Source: Pedobacter africanus (GTDB lineage: Bacteria; Bacteroidota; Bacteroidia; Sphingobacteriales; Sphingobacteriaceae). Taken from it: a stretch of DNA of 64,000 bases. The position numbers were made by a program, and so were the translations under genes. Under the pieces are notes generated by a model, which ran no database searches, had not been told where the DNA came from, and saw nothing but the letters and a program-made list of their open reading frames with translations. The stretch is from the NCBI RefSeq assembly GCF_900176535.1, contig NZ_FWXT01000002.1, positions 62,001-126,000 of the forward strand, given 5' to 3'. Position 1 is the first letter of the stretch; each line of letters starts with the position of its first letter. Below are positions 1 to 8,429 of this stretch, one piece after another.

Positions 1-41
1 TTTAAGTACTTTAGAGGGCATTTAATTAATTACCGATTAAA

Positions 42-290
42 ATGACGGAAGAGAAAATCACTATACCATTCTACAAAAGAAGAGAATTCAGGTACCTTGC
101 CATCGCCTGTACTGCACTTTTAGGGACAGCCATTGGTGCTGTTTTCTACAACAAGCACCCCCGGCCTGTAAAGAAAAAAAAACAAACTGTAGTTCAAACA
201 GAGACTTTACCGGCATCACCTCAAACGGATACGGTCAGCACAGATAGCTTAAACTATCCATTGCAGGACTCTCTGAGCAGCAGCAGATAG
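42..290 (+). CDS. small single-pass membrane protein, unknown function
   Basis: An 82-residue protein that I do not recognise. It has a short basic cytosolic N-terminus, one hydrophobic segment (about residues 18-36), a Lys-rich stretch (PVKKKKQ) and a Ser/Thr/Pro-rich polar tail with no cysteines. The layout suggests an N-in anchored protein with a disordered exported tail, but no domain is visible. It lies 82 bp upstream of gatB on the same strand and may share its transcript. The ATG at 42 is the first in frame. Function cannot be assigned. Confidence 0.6.
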   Translation: MTEEKITIPFYKRREFRYLAIACTALLGTAIGAVFYNKHPRPVKKKKQTVVQTETLPASPQTDTVSTDSLNYPLQDSLSSSR

Positions 291-372
291 CAGGCTTTGT
301 TTCATCATAACTTATAAATGGTTATGTTTGTATGTAAAATACATCAGGAACCAAGAAAACTATTGCGCACAA

Positions 373-1836
373 ATGAGTACGAAAACTCCAGTTTCTCTAT
401 CAGAATTCGAATTGGTATCTGGTTTAGAGATCCACGTACAGTTAAATACACAATCCAAAATATTCTCACCAGATAGTGCATCTTTTGGTGCAAAACCCAA
501 TGAACACATTTCAGCAGTTTCACTGGCATTGCCGGGTGCGCTGCCAAAACTGAATAAAGAAGTGGTTGCAAAGGCCGTGCGGATGGGCCTGGCCTTAAAC
601 TGCAGCATCAACCAGGTTAATTATTTTGACAGAAAGAACTATTTTTATGCCGATCTGCCTAAGGGTTACCAGATTACGCAGGACAATAAGCCGATTTGCC
701 AAAATGGCTTTCTTAATGTTACCCTAAATACAGGTGAAGAAAAACGAATCGGAATTAACCGGATCCACCTGGAAGAAGATGCAGGTAAAAGCATGCATGA
801 TCAGGACGATAAATATTCTTATGTCGATCTGAACAGGGCAGGAGTGCCTTTAATTGAAATCGTAACAGAACCTGATATCCGCAGTGCCGAAGAAGCATCA
901 TTACTGCTTACCGAGATCAGAAAACTGGTGCGGTACCTCGACGTAAGTGACGGCAATATGGAAGAAGGCAGTCTGCGTTGCGATGCCAATATCTCCATTC
1001 GTAAAATGGGTGCATCCGAGTTTGGAACGCGCTGTGAAGTGAAAAATCTGAACTCCATCCGAAATGTACGCCGGGCGATAGAATTTGAATTTGTCCGTCA
1101 GCAGCAAGTGATCAGCAGTGGCGGAAATATCGTACAGAGTACCTTAACTTTTGATGCCGATCAGGGTACTACGGCACCTATGCGCAGTAAGGAAGAAGCC
1201 AACGATTACCGCTATTTTCCGGACCCGGACCTGGCACCAGTCCACATTTCCGACGAATGGCTTGCCCAGATGAAATTTGATATGCCTGCATTGCCACAGG
1301 AAATCGCCAAGAAACTGGTGGCCGATTATGCGGTAAGCAGTTCAGAAGCAACCATGTTATCGGAAGACCAGGACCTGCTGCTTTATTTTAACCATGCATT
1401 GGTGCATGTAAACAACAAAAAGAACCTGATTAACTGGCTGGCGGGCCCAATAAGGGCCATGCTCAATGAAAAGGAAGTCACGATAACGGATTTTAAGGTT
1501 GCACCCGAGCAATTGGCCGATGTGATTAATATGGTAGATGATAAGAAAATCAGTCAGCAGGTTGCCCTGCAGCAGCTGTTGCCCGAAATGGTTAAGGCAC
1601 CTGCAGAAGATGTGATGGTATTGGCGGCAAAGCTGAATTTACTGATTGAAGACAATGGAGATGCATTATCTGCGTTTGTAGATGAAGTGCTTGCTAAATA
1701 CCAGGCGCAGGTAGAAGCCTATAAGAAAGGAAAAAAAGGAGTGTTGGGACTGTTTGTCGGGGATGTGATGAAGCTGGCTAAAGGTAAGGCAGACCCACAG
1801 AAAATAAATCAATTGTTACAGGATAAGTTAAAATAA
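373..1836 (+). CDS. gatB: aspartyl/glutamyl-tRNA amidotransferase subunit B
   Basis: GatB is the kinase/transamidase subunit of GatCAB, which converts Glu-tRNA(Gln) or Asp-tRNA(Asn) to the amide form in the cytosol. The N-terminus has the family motif LVSGLEIHVQLNT, followed by FDRKNYFYADLPKGYQIT, the HLEEDAGKS stretch and the DYRYFPDPDL motif. The C-terminal third is the helical tail plus YqeY-like domain that contacts tRNA. From the ATG at 373 the protein is 487 residues, normal for the family. An in-frame ATG at 328 would add 15 residues with no family match, so 373 is preferred. gatA and gatC are not in the window. A TlpA-like gene follows after 5 bp. Confidence 0.96.
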   Translation: MSTKTPVSLSEFELVSGLEIHVQLNTQSKIFSPDSASFGAKPNEHISAVSLALPGALPKLNKEVVAKAVRMGLALNCSINQVNYFDRKNYFYADLPKGYQITQDNKPICQNGFLNVTLNTGEEKRIGINRIHLEEDAGKSMHDQDDKYSYVDLNRAGVPLIEIVTEPDIRSAEEASLLLTEIRKLVRYLDVSDGNMEEGSLRCDANISIRKMGASEFGTRCEVKNLNSIRNVRRAIEFEFVRQQQVISSGGNIVQSTLTFDADQGTTAPMRSKEEANDYRYFPDPDLAPVHISDEWLAQMKFDMPALPQEIAKKLVADYAVSSSEATMLSEDQDLLLYFNHALVHVNNKKNLINWLAGPIRAMLNEKEVTITDFKVAPEQLADVINMVDDKKISQQVALQQLLPEMVKAPAEDVMVLAAKLNLLIEDNGDALSAFVDEVLAKYQAQVEAYKKGKKGVLGLFVGDVMKLAKGKADPQKINQLLQDKLK

Positions 1837-1841
1837 TAGAT

Positions 1842-2951
1842 ATGATCAAAAAGATTGGATATGTGCTGGTACTTTGCATTGTGTTTGCCGCATGTAAGGA
1901 TAAAAGTGGTTTTGTGATAGAAGGACAGTTTAAGAATGCTGCTGCTGGCAGCAAGGTGTACCTGTTTGGCTTACAAAAGGACCAGGCAAAACCCCTGGAT
2001 TCTACCGTTTTTTCAGAAAAGGGCGAGTTTAAGTTTAGCCACAGCACGCCTGAAGCAGATTTTTTCAAGATCTCGTCCGGACATAGTGAATACATGATCA
2101 TTGCGAAGAACGGCGATCACATCAAGATCGAAGCCGATCTGTCTGATAAAAATCTTTCCTACAGCATTTCGGGCGCTGCCGAGGCAGATAAATTGCAGGA
2201 GCTCAACAAAACTAAAAACCAGTATATGGTTAAAATAAATGAGATCCAAAGGAAATTTGATGAAACTGTTGCTGCCAAACCCGATCAAAGAGATGTGATC
2301 ATGGAGCAGATGCGCCCGCAATATACGCAGGAAATTGATGCTTTAAATAAGGCAGTATTAAAATTTGCCCAGGAAAATACCAATTCGCTTGCAGGTTTTT
2401 ATGCCGTGAACCTGCTAAATCCTGCCGAATACGAAAAAGAGCTGGTGGCTTATTCTGATAAAATAAAAAGCAGTTTTAACAAGAATCCGGCGGTAACTGA
2501 GTTTCTGCTGAGAATGGCTAAATTAAAGTCTGTTCAGATCGGACAACCGGCACCCCAGTTCAGCATCAACAGCGTTGATGGCAAGCCGCTTAAACTGTCC
2601 GACTTTAAAGGTAAATATGTAATGCTTGATTTCTGGGCCTCCTGGTGTACACCATGTCGTCAGGAAAATCCAAATGTAGTAAAGGCTTACCAGACCTATA
2701 AAGACAGGAACTTTACCATTTTAGGTATCTCTTTAGACAAGGATGTAGCGGCCTGGAAAGCTGCCATTGCAGCCGATAATTTAACCTGGGCACACGCCAG
2801 CGACCTGAAAGATTTTGACAGTCCTACTGCCGTGCTATATTCGATTGAGGCTATCCCAAGCTCTTTTATTATTGATCCGGATGGTAAAATCATTGCTAAA
2901 AACCTGCGTGGAGCAGCTTTGGATGATTTTTTAAATAAAACTTTACGCTAA
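1842..2951 (+). CDS. TlpA-like thiol-disulfide oxidoreductase lipoprotein with N-terminal DUF4369
   Basis: A 369-residue envelope protein. The signal peptide ends in a lipobox (VFAAC, Cys about residue 18), so it should be lipidated. Residues about 23-120 look like the DUF4369 beta domain common in Bacteroidota, a helical linker follows, and residues about 225-369 form a thioredoxin/AhpC-TSA fold with the active site WASWCTPCRQ (CxxC). Proteins of this build reduce disulfides or hold cytochrome apoproteins reduced; the substrate cannot be read from sequence. The gene starts 5 bp after gatB, so co-transcription is likely. Confidence 0.9.
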   Translation: MIKKIGYVLVLCIVFAACKDKSGFVIEGQFKNAAAGSKVYLFGLQKDQAKPLDSTVFSEKGEFKFSHSTPEADFFKISSGHSEYMIIAKNGDHIKIEADLSDKNLSYSISGAAEADKLQELNKTKNQYMVKINEIQRKFDETVAAKPDQRDVIMEQMRPQYTQEIDALNKAVLKFAQENTNSLAGFYAVNLLNPAEYEKELVAYSDKIKSSFNKNPAVTEFLLRMAKLKSVQIGQPAPQFSINSVDGKPLKLSDFKGKYVMLDFWASWCTPCRQENPNVVKAYQTYKDRNFTILGISLDKDVAAWKAAIAADNLTWAHASDLKDFDSPTAVLYSIEAIPSSFIIDPDGKIIAKNLRGAALDDFLNKTLR

Positions 2952-2983
2952 CCCTAAATTCATGTTAATATACAGGATGTTCT

Positions 2984-3010
2984 TAACAATTTGTTAACTT
3001 GGGTTTAACG
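2984..3010 (+). promoter_or_regulatory. three TTAAC direct repeats at exact 11-bp spacing (candidate OmpR/PhoB-family site)
   Basis: TTAAC occurs at 2984-2988, 2995-2999 and 3006-3010, a strict 11-bp period, about 46 bp before the PhoB-type regulator gene. PhoB/PhoP-family regulators bind direct repeats with 11-bp period, and B. subtilis PhoP uses TTAACA-like repeats. Autoregulation by the downstream product is an inference. Confidence 0.5.
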
Positions 3011-3056
3011 CTATATTATAATTGATTACCTAATTTCGTAACAAATAATTAAAGCT

Positions 3057-3746
3057 ATGAGCACCGTAAAACAGAAGATACTTATTGTTGATGATGAACC
3101 AGACATTTTAGAGTTGATAGAATATAACTTAAAAAAGGAAGGTTATCAGGTTTTCCTGGCGGGGAACGGACAGGAAGGTATTACTATTGCGAAGAAGGTG
3201 CACCCAGATCTGATCATCCTGGATATTATGATGCCGAAAATGGATGGTATAGAGGCTTGCCGTCTGATGCGTGCCATCCCTGAATTTAAAAATACGTTCA
3301 TGGTGTTCCTTACTGCACGCAGTGAAGAATATTCTGAAATTGCCGGCTTTAATGTAGGCGCAGACGATTATATCGCTAAACCGATAAAACCACGCGCGCT
3401 GGTAAGCCGCATCAATGCCATCTTGAGAAGGAACTCAAGCACAGACGAGGTATCCGATAATAAAGTGGAGATCGGTGACCTGGTGATCGACCGTGAGGCT
3501 TACCTGGTTTACCAGGATGGTCAAAAGGTGGTACTGGCCAAAAAAGAGTTTGAATTGCTCTATCTGCTGGCTTCCAAACCCGGAAAAGTATACACCAGGG
3601 AATCCATCCTTAAAAACATCTGGGAAGACTCGGTAGTGGTTACCAACCGTACCATTGATGTGCATATCCGTAAGCTACGTGAAAAGCTGGGTGAATCCTA
3701 TGTAGCCACAGTAAAAGGGGTAGGCTATAAATTCGAACTTTCTTAG
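3057..3746 (+). CDS. OmpR/PhoB-family response regulator
   Basis: A 229-residue regulator with a receiver domain (residues about 7-125, acidic pocket DDE, phospho-acceptor Asp56 in LIILDIMMP, Lys in the IAKPIKP segment) and a C-terminal winged helix (about 135-229, ending GVGYKFEL). This layout is that of PhoB/PhoP-type phosphate or envelope regulators. No histidine kinase gene lies beside it, so its partner is elsewhere. Three TTAAC direct repeats upstream suggest autoregulation. The ATG at 3057 matches the usual family start. Confidence 0.93.
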   Translation: MSTVKQKILIVDDEPDILELIEYNLKKEGYQVFLAGNGQEGITIAKKVHPDLIILDIMMPKMDGIEACRLMRAIPEFKNTFMVFLTARSEEYSEIAGFNVGADDYIAKPIKPRALVSRINAILRRNSSTDEVSDNKVEIGDLVIDREAYLVYQDGQKVVLAKKEFELLYLLASKPGKVYTRESILKNIWEDSVVVTNRTIDVHIRKLREKLGESYVATVKGVGYKFELS

Positions 3747-3754
3747 TACTTTTG
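3747..3754 (+). promoter_or_regulatory. candidate -7 box TACTTTTG for the RluA gene
   Basis: The octamer matches the Bacteroidota TAnnTTTG -7 consensus and sits 22 bp before the TTG start of the downstream gene. No clear -33 TTTG is visible, so the call is moderate. Confidence 0.4.
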
Positions 3755-3776
3755 TGGCTAAGAAATTCGTATTATA

Positions 3777-4499
3777 TTGAAATATCCCTCTTTTAAAGAT
3801 CTGATCCTGTTTGAAAACGATGATTATATCGTAGTGAATAAACCGCCATTTGTTGCATCATTGGATGAACGCGGCGGTTCAGGAGAAGTTAATATTCTTC
3901 GTCTTGCCAAACAATACAGTGCTGATGCACAGGTTTGTCACCGTTTGGATAAAGAAACATCCGGAGCAATCATCATTGCCAAAACACCCGAAGCTTATCG
4001 TCATGTTTCCATACAGTTTGAAAAGCGCAAGGTCAATAAAACCTACCACGCTGTGGTCGACGGTCAGTTTAGCTTTAATGAACTTTTTATAGACCTGCCC
4101 ATTCTGAATGACGGCAATAAAAGTGTAACCATTGACCGCAAAGAAGGCAAGCGTGCCGAAACCATTTTTAACACGCTAAAGAACTACAGACATTACACGC
4201 TGGTAGAATGTAAGCCCATCACCGGGCGTATGCACCAGATCAGAATCCACCTGGCCACACAGCGAGCTGCAATTGCCGGCGATGACATGTACAGAGGAAA
4301 ACCTGTATACCTTTCCAGTTTAAAAAAAGGCTACAGGTTAGCCAAGGATGAAGAGGAACAACCTATTATGAAACGCTTTGCACTGCATGCCAGGCATGTG
4401 GTATTTAAGGGTACCGACGGACAGGATATCATCATTGAAGCACCGTACCCTAAAGACTTCGCAACGCTCATCAAATTATTGGATAAGTTTGATGCATAA
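3777..4499 (+). CDS. RluA-family pseudouridine synthase
   Basis: A 240-residue enzyme that isomerises uridine to pseudouridine in rRNA or tRNA. The catalytic motif CHRLDKETSG carries Asp58, followed by the family segments KTYHAVVDGQF and GRMHQIRIHLA. There is no N-terminal S4 domain, as in RluA/TruC-like members, so the target position cannot be assigned. The start is TTG: the frame is closed by a stop at 3759 and has no ATG before the conserved FENDDYIVVNKP segment. It lies 30 bp after the response regulator, with its own -7 box in the gap. Confidence 0.92.
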   Translation: MKYPSFKDLILFENDDYIVVNKPPFVASLDERGGSGEVNILRLAKQYSADAQVCHRLDKETSGAIIIAKTPEAYRHVSIQFEKRKVNKTYHAVVDGQFSFNELFIDLPILNDGNKSVTIDRKEGKRAETIFNTLKNYRHYTLVECKPITGRMHQIRIHLATQRAAIAGDDMYRGKPVYLSSLKKGYRLAKDEEEQPIMKRFALHARHVVFKGTDGQDIIIEAPYPKDFATLIKLLDKFDA

Positions 4500-4510
4500 A
4501 ACAGTTTAAA

Positions 4511-6295
4511 ATGTATGTAAGGGCGGTAAATTATATAGACAGCATTAACCAATACAGGAAGACAAAAATATCGAATAGAAATTTTCTGGTCATCGCGGCC
4601 CTCATTGTGGGCATACTGGCGGGACTTGCTGCTTCACTGCTCAAAACCTTAACCCATCACATAGAAGATTTTCTACAGTCGGGTTTTCACTGGCAATACA
4701 AGTACTATCTCTTTTTCATTTTTCCTTTCATCGGTATATTGCTGTCGGTTATGTATGTGCGCAGGTTCATCAGAAAGGGAGAATTTGAAACCGGCCTAAC
4801 ACCTATATTGTATACCATTTCCAAAAAATCAAGTAAAATTGAACCGCATAATATCTATTCGCAGGTCATTACCGCTGCGCTTACCGTTGGATTTGGTGGC
4901 TCTACAGGTTTGGAAGCACCTATAGTAACCAGTGGCGGTGGTATAGGTTCTGTAGTGGGTCGTTTTTTTGGCCTATCCTACAGGGAAACCACTTTACTGC
5001 TGGCCTGCGGTGCAGCAGCTGGTATTGCAGCGGCTTTCGGCAGCCCCATTGCAGGTATTGTATTTGCCATAGAAGTCCTGCTGCCGGAGTTTACCATTCC
5101 GGCATTTATACCCTTATTGCTGGCTTCTGCTACAGCAGCGGTAGTATCGCGCCTGTTTTATAACGAACAGCTCTTTTACCTGGTAACCGAGGGCTGGCAA
5201 ATAAATGCACTGATCTATTACGTCTTGCTGGCGGTCCTGATCGGCCTGTTTTCTATCTATTTCAAAAAGATAAATGGCATTATTAAATCTGCTTTTTACA
5301 AAATCAGTAACCCTTATAAAAAAGTGGTGCTGGGTGGCTTAATGCTGGGGCTGCTGGTATTTTTATTTCCAACCCTGTATGGTGAGGGCTATATCACGAT
5401 TAAAAACCTGCTTGGGGGCAATTACACTGCGGTGATTTCAAACAGTATTTTTTCAGACTACAGCAGCCTGCCCTGGGTAATCATTTTGTTTACCTTGATT
5501 ACAGTGTTCGCCAAGTCGGCCGCAACCCTGATCACATTAGGGGCGGGCGGAAACGGAGGTATTTTTGCACCAAGTTTAATTATGGGCGGTTTAATAGGTT
5601 TTGCTGTTGCATTTACTGTGAATACGCTTGGTATTGCCCATTTAAATGTCGCTAATTTTATAGTTGCCGGTATGGCAGCCTCGCTGAGTGCCATCATGCA
5701 CGCACCGCTTACAGGTATTTTCCTGATTGCGGAAATTACAGGGGGCTATATTTTAATGGTACCCTTAATGATCACATCAGCAATCGCTTACCTGATTAAC
5801 CGGGGCAAATATAAATATTCAATTTATACAGAACCCCTGGCCAAAAAAGGCGAATTGCTTTCGCATGAAGATAAAGACACTACCGTTTTGAACATGATGA
5901 AGCTAAGGTACCTGGTAGAAAAAGATTACCTGATGCTGGGCCAAAACGAACTGCTGTCTGAAAAATGGAATGAAATGCTGCAGTCTAAGCGCAACCTGTT
6001 TCCGGTCGTAGGGGAAGGACTGGAGTTTAAGGGACTGGTATATGCAGAAGATATGCTGAAAAAAGGAATACATACCGGTGAGGAACTGCATGTGAACGAC
6101 CTGATGCAGGAGGCTCCCGGACTGGTATTTATTTCTGACCCTTTGAAACTGGTACTGGAGAAGATGGAAAAGGAAAACGCCTGGCTGCTTCCTGTGCTGG
6201 ATGAAGAAAGACGGTACCTGGGCTTTGTTTCCAAAACCAGTATCTTTAACAAATACAGGGCTTTGTTAAGCAGACAGGCCGACTATATGGAGTAG
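4511..6295 (+). CDS. CLC-family chloride channel or Cl-/H+ antiporter with CBS domains
   Basis: A 594-residue integral membrane protein. About ten hydrophobic helices cover residues 25-435, with CLC filter motifs: GGSTGLEAPIV (the Glu matches the gating glutamate of GREGP) and GAGGNGGIFAPSL (matches GIFAP). The C-terminal 140 residues contain two CBS-like repeats that usually regulate gating by nucleotide binding. The gating Glu is kept, compatible with an antiporter, but channel versus exchanger cannot be decided. It starts 11 bp after the RluA gene. Confidence 0.93.
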   Translation: MYVRAVNYIDSINQYRKTKISNRNFLVIAALIVGILAGLAASLLKTLTHHIEDFLQSGFHWQYKYYLFFIFPFIGILLSVMYVRRFIRKGEFETGLTPILYTISKKSSKIEPHNIYSQVITAALTVGFGGSTGLEAPIVTSGGGIGSVVGRFFGLSYRETTLLLACGAAAGIAAAFGSPIAGIVFAIEVLLPEFTIPAFIPLLLASATAAVVSRLFYNEQLFYLVTEGWQINALIYYVLLAVLIGLFSIYFKKINGIIKSAFYKISNPYKKVVLGGLMLGLLVFLFPTLYGEGYITIKNLLGGNYTAVISNSIFSDYSSLPWVIILFTLITVFAKSAATLITLGAGGNGGIFAPSLIMGGLIGFAVAFTVNTLGIAHLNVANFIVAGMAASLSAIMHAPLTGIFLIAEITGGYILMVPLMITSAIAYLINRGKYKYSIYTEPLAKKGELLSHEDKDTTVLNMMKLRYLVEKDYLMLGQNELLSEKWNEMLQSKRNLFPVVGEGLEFKGLVYAEDMLKKGIHTGEELHVNDLMQEAPGLVFISDPLKLVLEKMEKENAWLLPVLDEERRYLGFVSKTSIFNKYRALLSRQADYME

Positions 6296-6305
6296 GTTGA
6301 ATTTT

Positions 6306-6321
6306 ACGCAAACGTTTGTGT
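6306..6321. promoter_or_regulatory. CAAACGTTTG palindrome (possible LacI-type operator)
   Basis: A 10-bp perfect palindrome (6309-6318) with partly symmetric flanks lies in the 155-bp gap before the ECF sigma gene. Centres of the AACGTT type are frequent in LacI-family operators. No LacI-family gene is in the window, so this is only a candidate. Confidence 0.2.
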
Positions 6322-6450
6322 AGCATTTCTGTTATAAATTATTTATAGCTTTATCCTGACACAACAAAAACTGAACGGAGAATATTTAATAACCACCTGG
6401 ACGTGTAAATAAACGAAGGAATATTTCTTCGCGCCCAGTTAAATATTTGT

Positions 6451-7014
6451 ATGAGTAGACTGCTACATGTAGATGACGAAGATTTACTGACTTTATTTCA
6501 GCAGGGCGATGCCTGTGCCTATAAAGCCATATACGATAAGTACTGGGCACTGCTTTATCGGCATGCGCGTAAAATGCTGCAGAACGATGATGAGGCCAAA
6601 GATGTCGTTCAGGAGGTCTTTACCATGTTTTGGGCAAAGGCGAAGGACCTCGCCATAAAAACTCCTTTGGCCGCCTTTCTTTATACCAGTACAAGAAACA
6701 GGATATTGGATCAGGTTAAGCATTCAAAAGTAAAAGCCAGGTATATGGCCTCGCTGAAGGTAGAAATGGCAATTGAGGCAGCAGCGCCGGATAGTCTTGT
6801 GCGTGAACGCGACCTTGCGCGCCGGATAGAAGCCGAAATCCAATCGCTGCCTCCCAAAATGCGGGCAGTCTTTGAACTGAGCAGGAAGGAGCATAAAACA
6901 TACAAAGAAATATCAGATTATCTGAACATCTCTGATAAGACGGTCAAAAAGCAAGTGAACAATGCCTTGCATATCCTGAGGACCAAACTTACCTCGTTTT
7001 TGATGTTTTTTTAA
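6451..7014 (+). CDS. ECF RNA polymerase sigma-70 factor (FecI-like)
   Basis: A 187-residue sigma factor with region 2 (about residues 25-95, including DDEAKDVVQEVFTMFWAK) and region 4 (about 125-180, helix-turn-helix HKTYKEISDYLNISDKTVKKQVNNAL). It belongs to the Bacteroidota group encoded with SusCD loci. The next gene is a FecR anti-sigma factor and the third is a SusC with an STN domain, the standard order for a trans-envelope cascade in which ligand-bound receptor signals through FecR to free the sigma factor. A T-rich stretch follows the stop codon. Confidence 0.95.
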   Translation: MSRLLHVDDEDLLTLFQQGDACAYKAIYDKYWALLYRHARKMLQNDDEAKDVVQEVFTMFWAKAKDLAIKTPLAAFLYTSTRNRILDQVKHSKVKARYMASLKVEMAIEAAAPDSLVRERDLARRIEAEIQSLPPKMRAVFELSRKEHKTYKEISDYLNISDKTVKKQVNNALHILRTKLTSFLMFF

Positions 7015-7095
7015 TTTTTTTTAGTCCCGGCTACTACCTGCCGTTCCCTAAGTCGTTATACTTCTAAATCGCTCTTAAGAACGGTTTGTAAAACG

Positions 7096-8259
7096 ATGAA
7101 ACATACACATTCAGAACAGGAAGAACTACTTGATAAATTTAATAAGGGACTATGTACGCCCGAAGAAATAGCTGTTGTTGAAAACTGGTATAACAAACAA
7201 AGCCTCATTTCAAAGGATGAATTGCCTGAACCTGATCTGGATGATGCAAACGACGCCATCTGGAAAGGGATATCCGGCAAACTAACAGCTGCAGGGTATC
7301 AGGCCCCTTCGGCCGTCAGGACTTTCAGCATAAAACGGCTGCTGGTTGCAGCTTCTTTGTTTGTGGTGCTGGGGGCAGGCTTATTTTATTTTGCAACACA
7401 ATATGCAAATGGGCATAAAGAAAGTCTGGCCACAACACAAGCTCAAATTAAACCCGGAACAAATAAAGCTTACCTTACACTGGCCGATGGAAAACGAATT
7501 GCCTTAACAGATAGTACAACAGGCACACTCGCCTTGCAGGGGAGTGTTAAAATTACCAAAACGGCCGATGGACAGATCGCCTACCAGATTGTTGAGCAGG
7601 GTAAGGAACAGGCCGGTAAATACAATACCCTGGAGGCCCCTAAGGGAGGCCAGTACCAGATTACCTTGATAGATGGTACTAAAGTATGGCTAAATGCTGC
7701 TTCTGCCTTAAAATATCCAACAAAATTTGATGGTGCAGAAAGAAAGGTTGAGCTTACAGGTGAAGCTTATTTTGAGGTTGCCAAAGATAAAAAGAAACCT
7801 TTCAGGATTATTTCCGACAACCAGACCATAGAAGTATTGGGCACACATTTCAATGTAAATGCTTACAGTGATGAATCTGCAATTAAAACCACACTCCTGG
7901 AAGGCAGTGTGAAAGTATTTCGTACCGCGGAGGGTAGCAGTTATAAGATATTAGCACCCGGACAGCAATCGGTGCTCTCTCCATCGGCATTAAATGTAAA
8001 AGAGGTAGATACAGAAGAAGCAGTGGCCTGGAAAGAAGGCTATTTTATTTTTGACAACGATAACCTTAAAGCCTTGATGCGCAAGCTGGAACGCTGGTAT
8101 GATGTAGAGGTGGACTACCAGGGAATTGCCGACGACAAGACCAAAATAACAGGAACGCTTACAAGGAATACGCAGCTTGCAGAAGTACTGAAACTATTGG
8201 AAGAAACAGATAAGTTTAAATTTAAAACTGAAGGAAGGAGGATCACCATTATGCGCTAA
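7096..8259 (+). CDS. FecR-family anti-sigma factor
   Basis: A 387-residue inner-membrane regulator: cytosolic N-terminus (about 1-75) that should bind the sigma factor encoded 81 bp upstream, one membrane helix (about 78-98), then a periplasmic FecR beta domain (motifs APKGGQYQITLIDGTKVWLN and FNVNAYSD) and a C-terminal DUF4974 segment (VAWKEGYFIFDNDNLKALMRKLERWYDVEV). The periplasmic part is expected to contact the STN domain of the downstream SusC. All domains look intact. Confidence 0.95.
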   Translation: MKHTHSEQEELLDKFNKGLCTPEEIAVVENWYNKQSLISKDELPEPDLDDANDAIWKGISGKLTAAGYQAPSAVRTFSIKRLLVAASLFVVLGAGLFYFATQYANGHKESLATTQAQIKPGTNKAYLTLADGKRIALTDSTTGTLALQGSVKITKTADGQIAYQIVEQGKEQAGKYNTLEAPKGGQYQITLIDGTKVWLNAASALKYPTKFDGAERKVELTGEAYFEVAKDKKKPFRIISDNQTIEVLGTHFNVNAYSDESAIKTTLLEGSVKVFRTAEGSSYKILAPGQQSVLSPSALNVKEVDTEEAVAWKEGYFIFDNDNLKALMRKLERWYDVEVDYQGIADDKTKITGTLTRNTQLAEVLKLLEETDKFKFKTEGRRITIMR

Positions 8260-8287
8260 ACTTTACCCTGCGTTGATCCGGTAAAAT

Positions 8288-8312
8288 TAAAAAAGGGGTG
8301 TTGTAGCACCCC
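8288..8312 (-). terminator. minus-strand intrinsic terminator in the SusC leader
   Basis: GGGGTG (8295-8300) pairs with CACCCC (8307-8312) around a 6-nt loop. Read on the minus strand the stem is followed at once by TTTTTT, a canonical Rho-independent terminator. Read on the plus strand it has only A residues before it and no T-run after it. No minus-strand protein gene ends here, which points to an antisense RNA. Confidence 0.6.
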
Positions 8313-8407
8313 CGTAGAAAAGTCCGGGTCATCCTTCTCAAAACAGTCTGACAAAACAATTAATCGAATCTGATTACCATTCGGCACGGAAATGCCATGC
8401 GTAATCG
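8288..8407 (-). ncRNA. candidate cis-antisense sRNA opposite the SusC leader
   Basis: On the minus strand a perfect -7 box (TAGTTTTG, plus-strand 8413-8420) is followed about 100 bp later by the GC hairpin and T6 tract at 8312-8289. Together they define a transcript of roughly 120 nt opposite the leader between FecR and SusC. Cis-antisense RNAs of about this size (for example DonS of B. fragilis) are known to repress PUL expression in Bacteroides. No -33 box is evident. Both ends are inferred. Confidence 0.4.
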
Positions 8408-8412
8408 CTGAC

Positions 8413-8420
8413 CAAAACTA
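8413..8420 (-). promoter_or_regulatory. minus-strand -7 box TAGTTTTG for the candidate antisense RNA
   Basis: The octamer matches TAnnTTTG on the minus strand, 10 bp before the SusC start codon. The predicted start is near 8407, firing away from susC. Confidence 0.4.
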
Positions 8421-8429
8421 ACCAAATGT

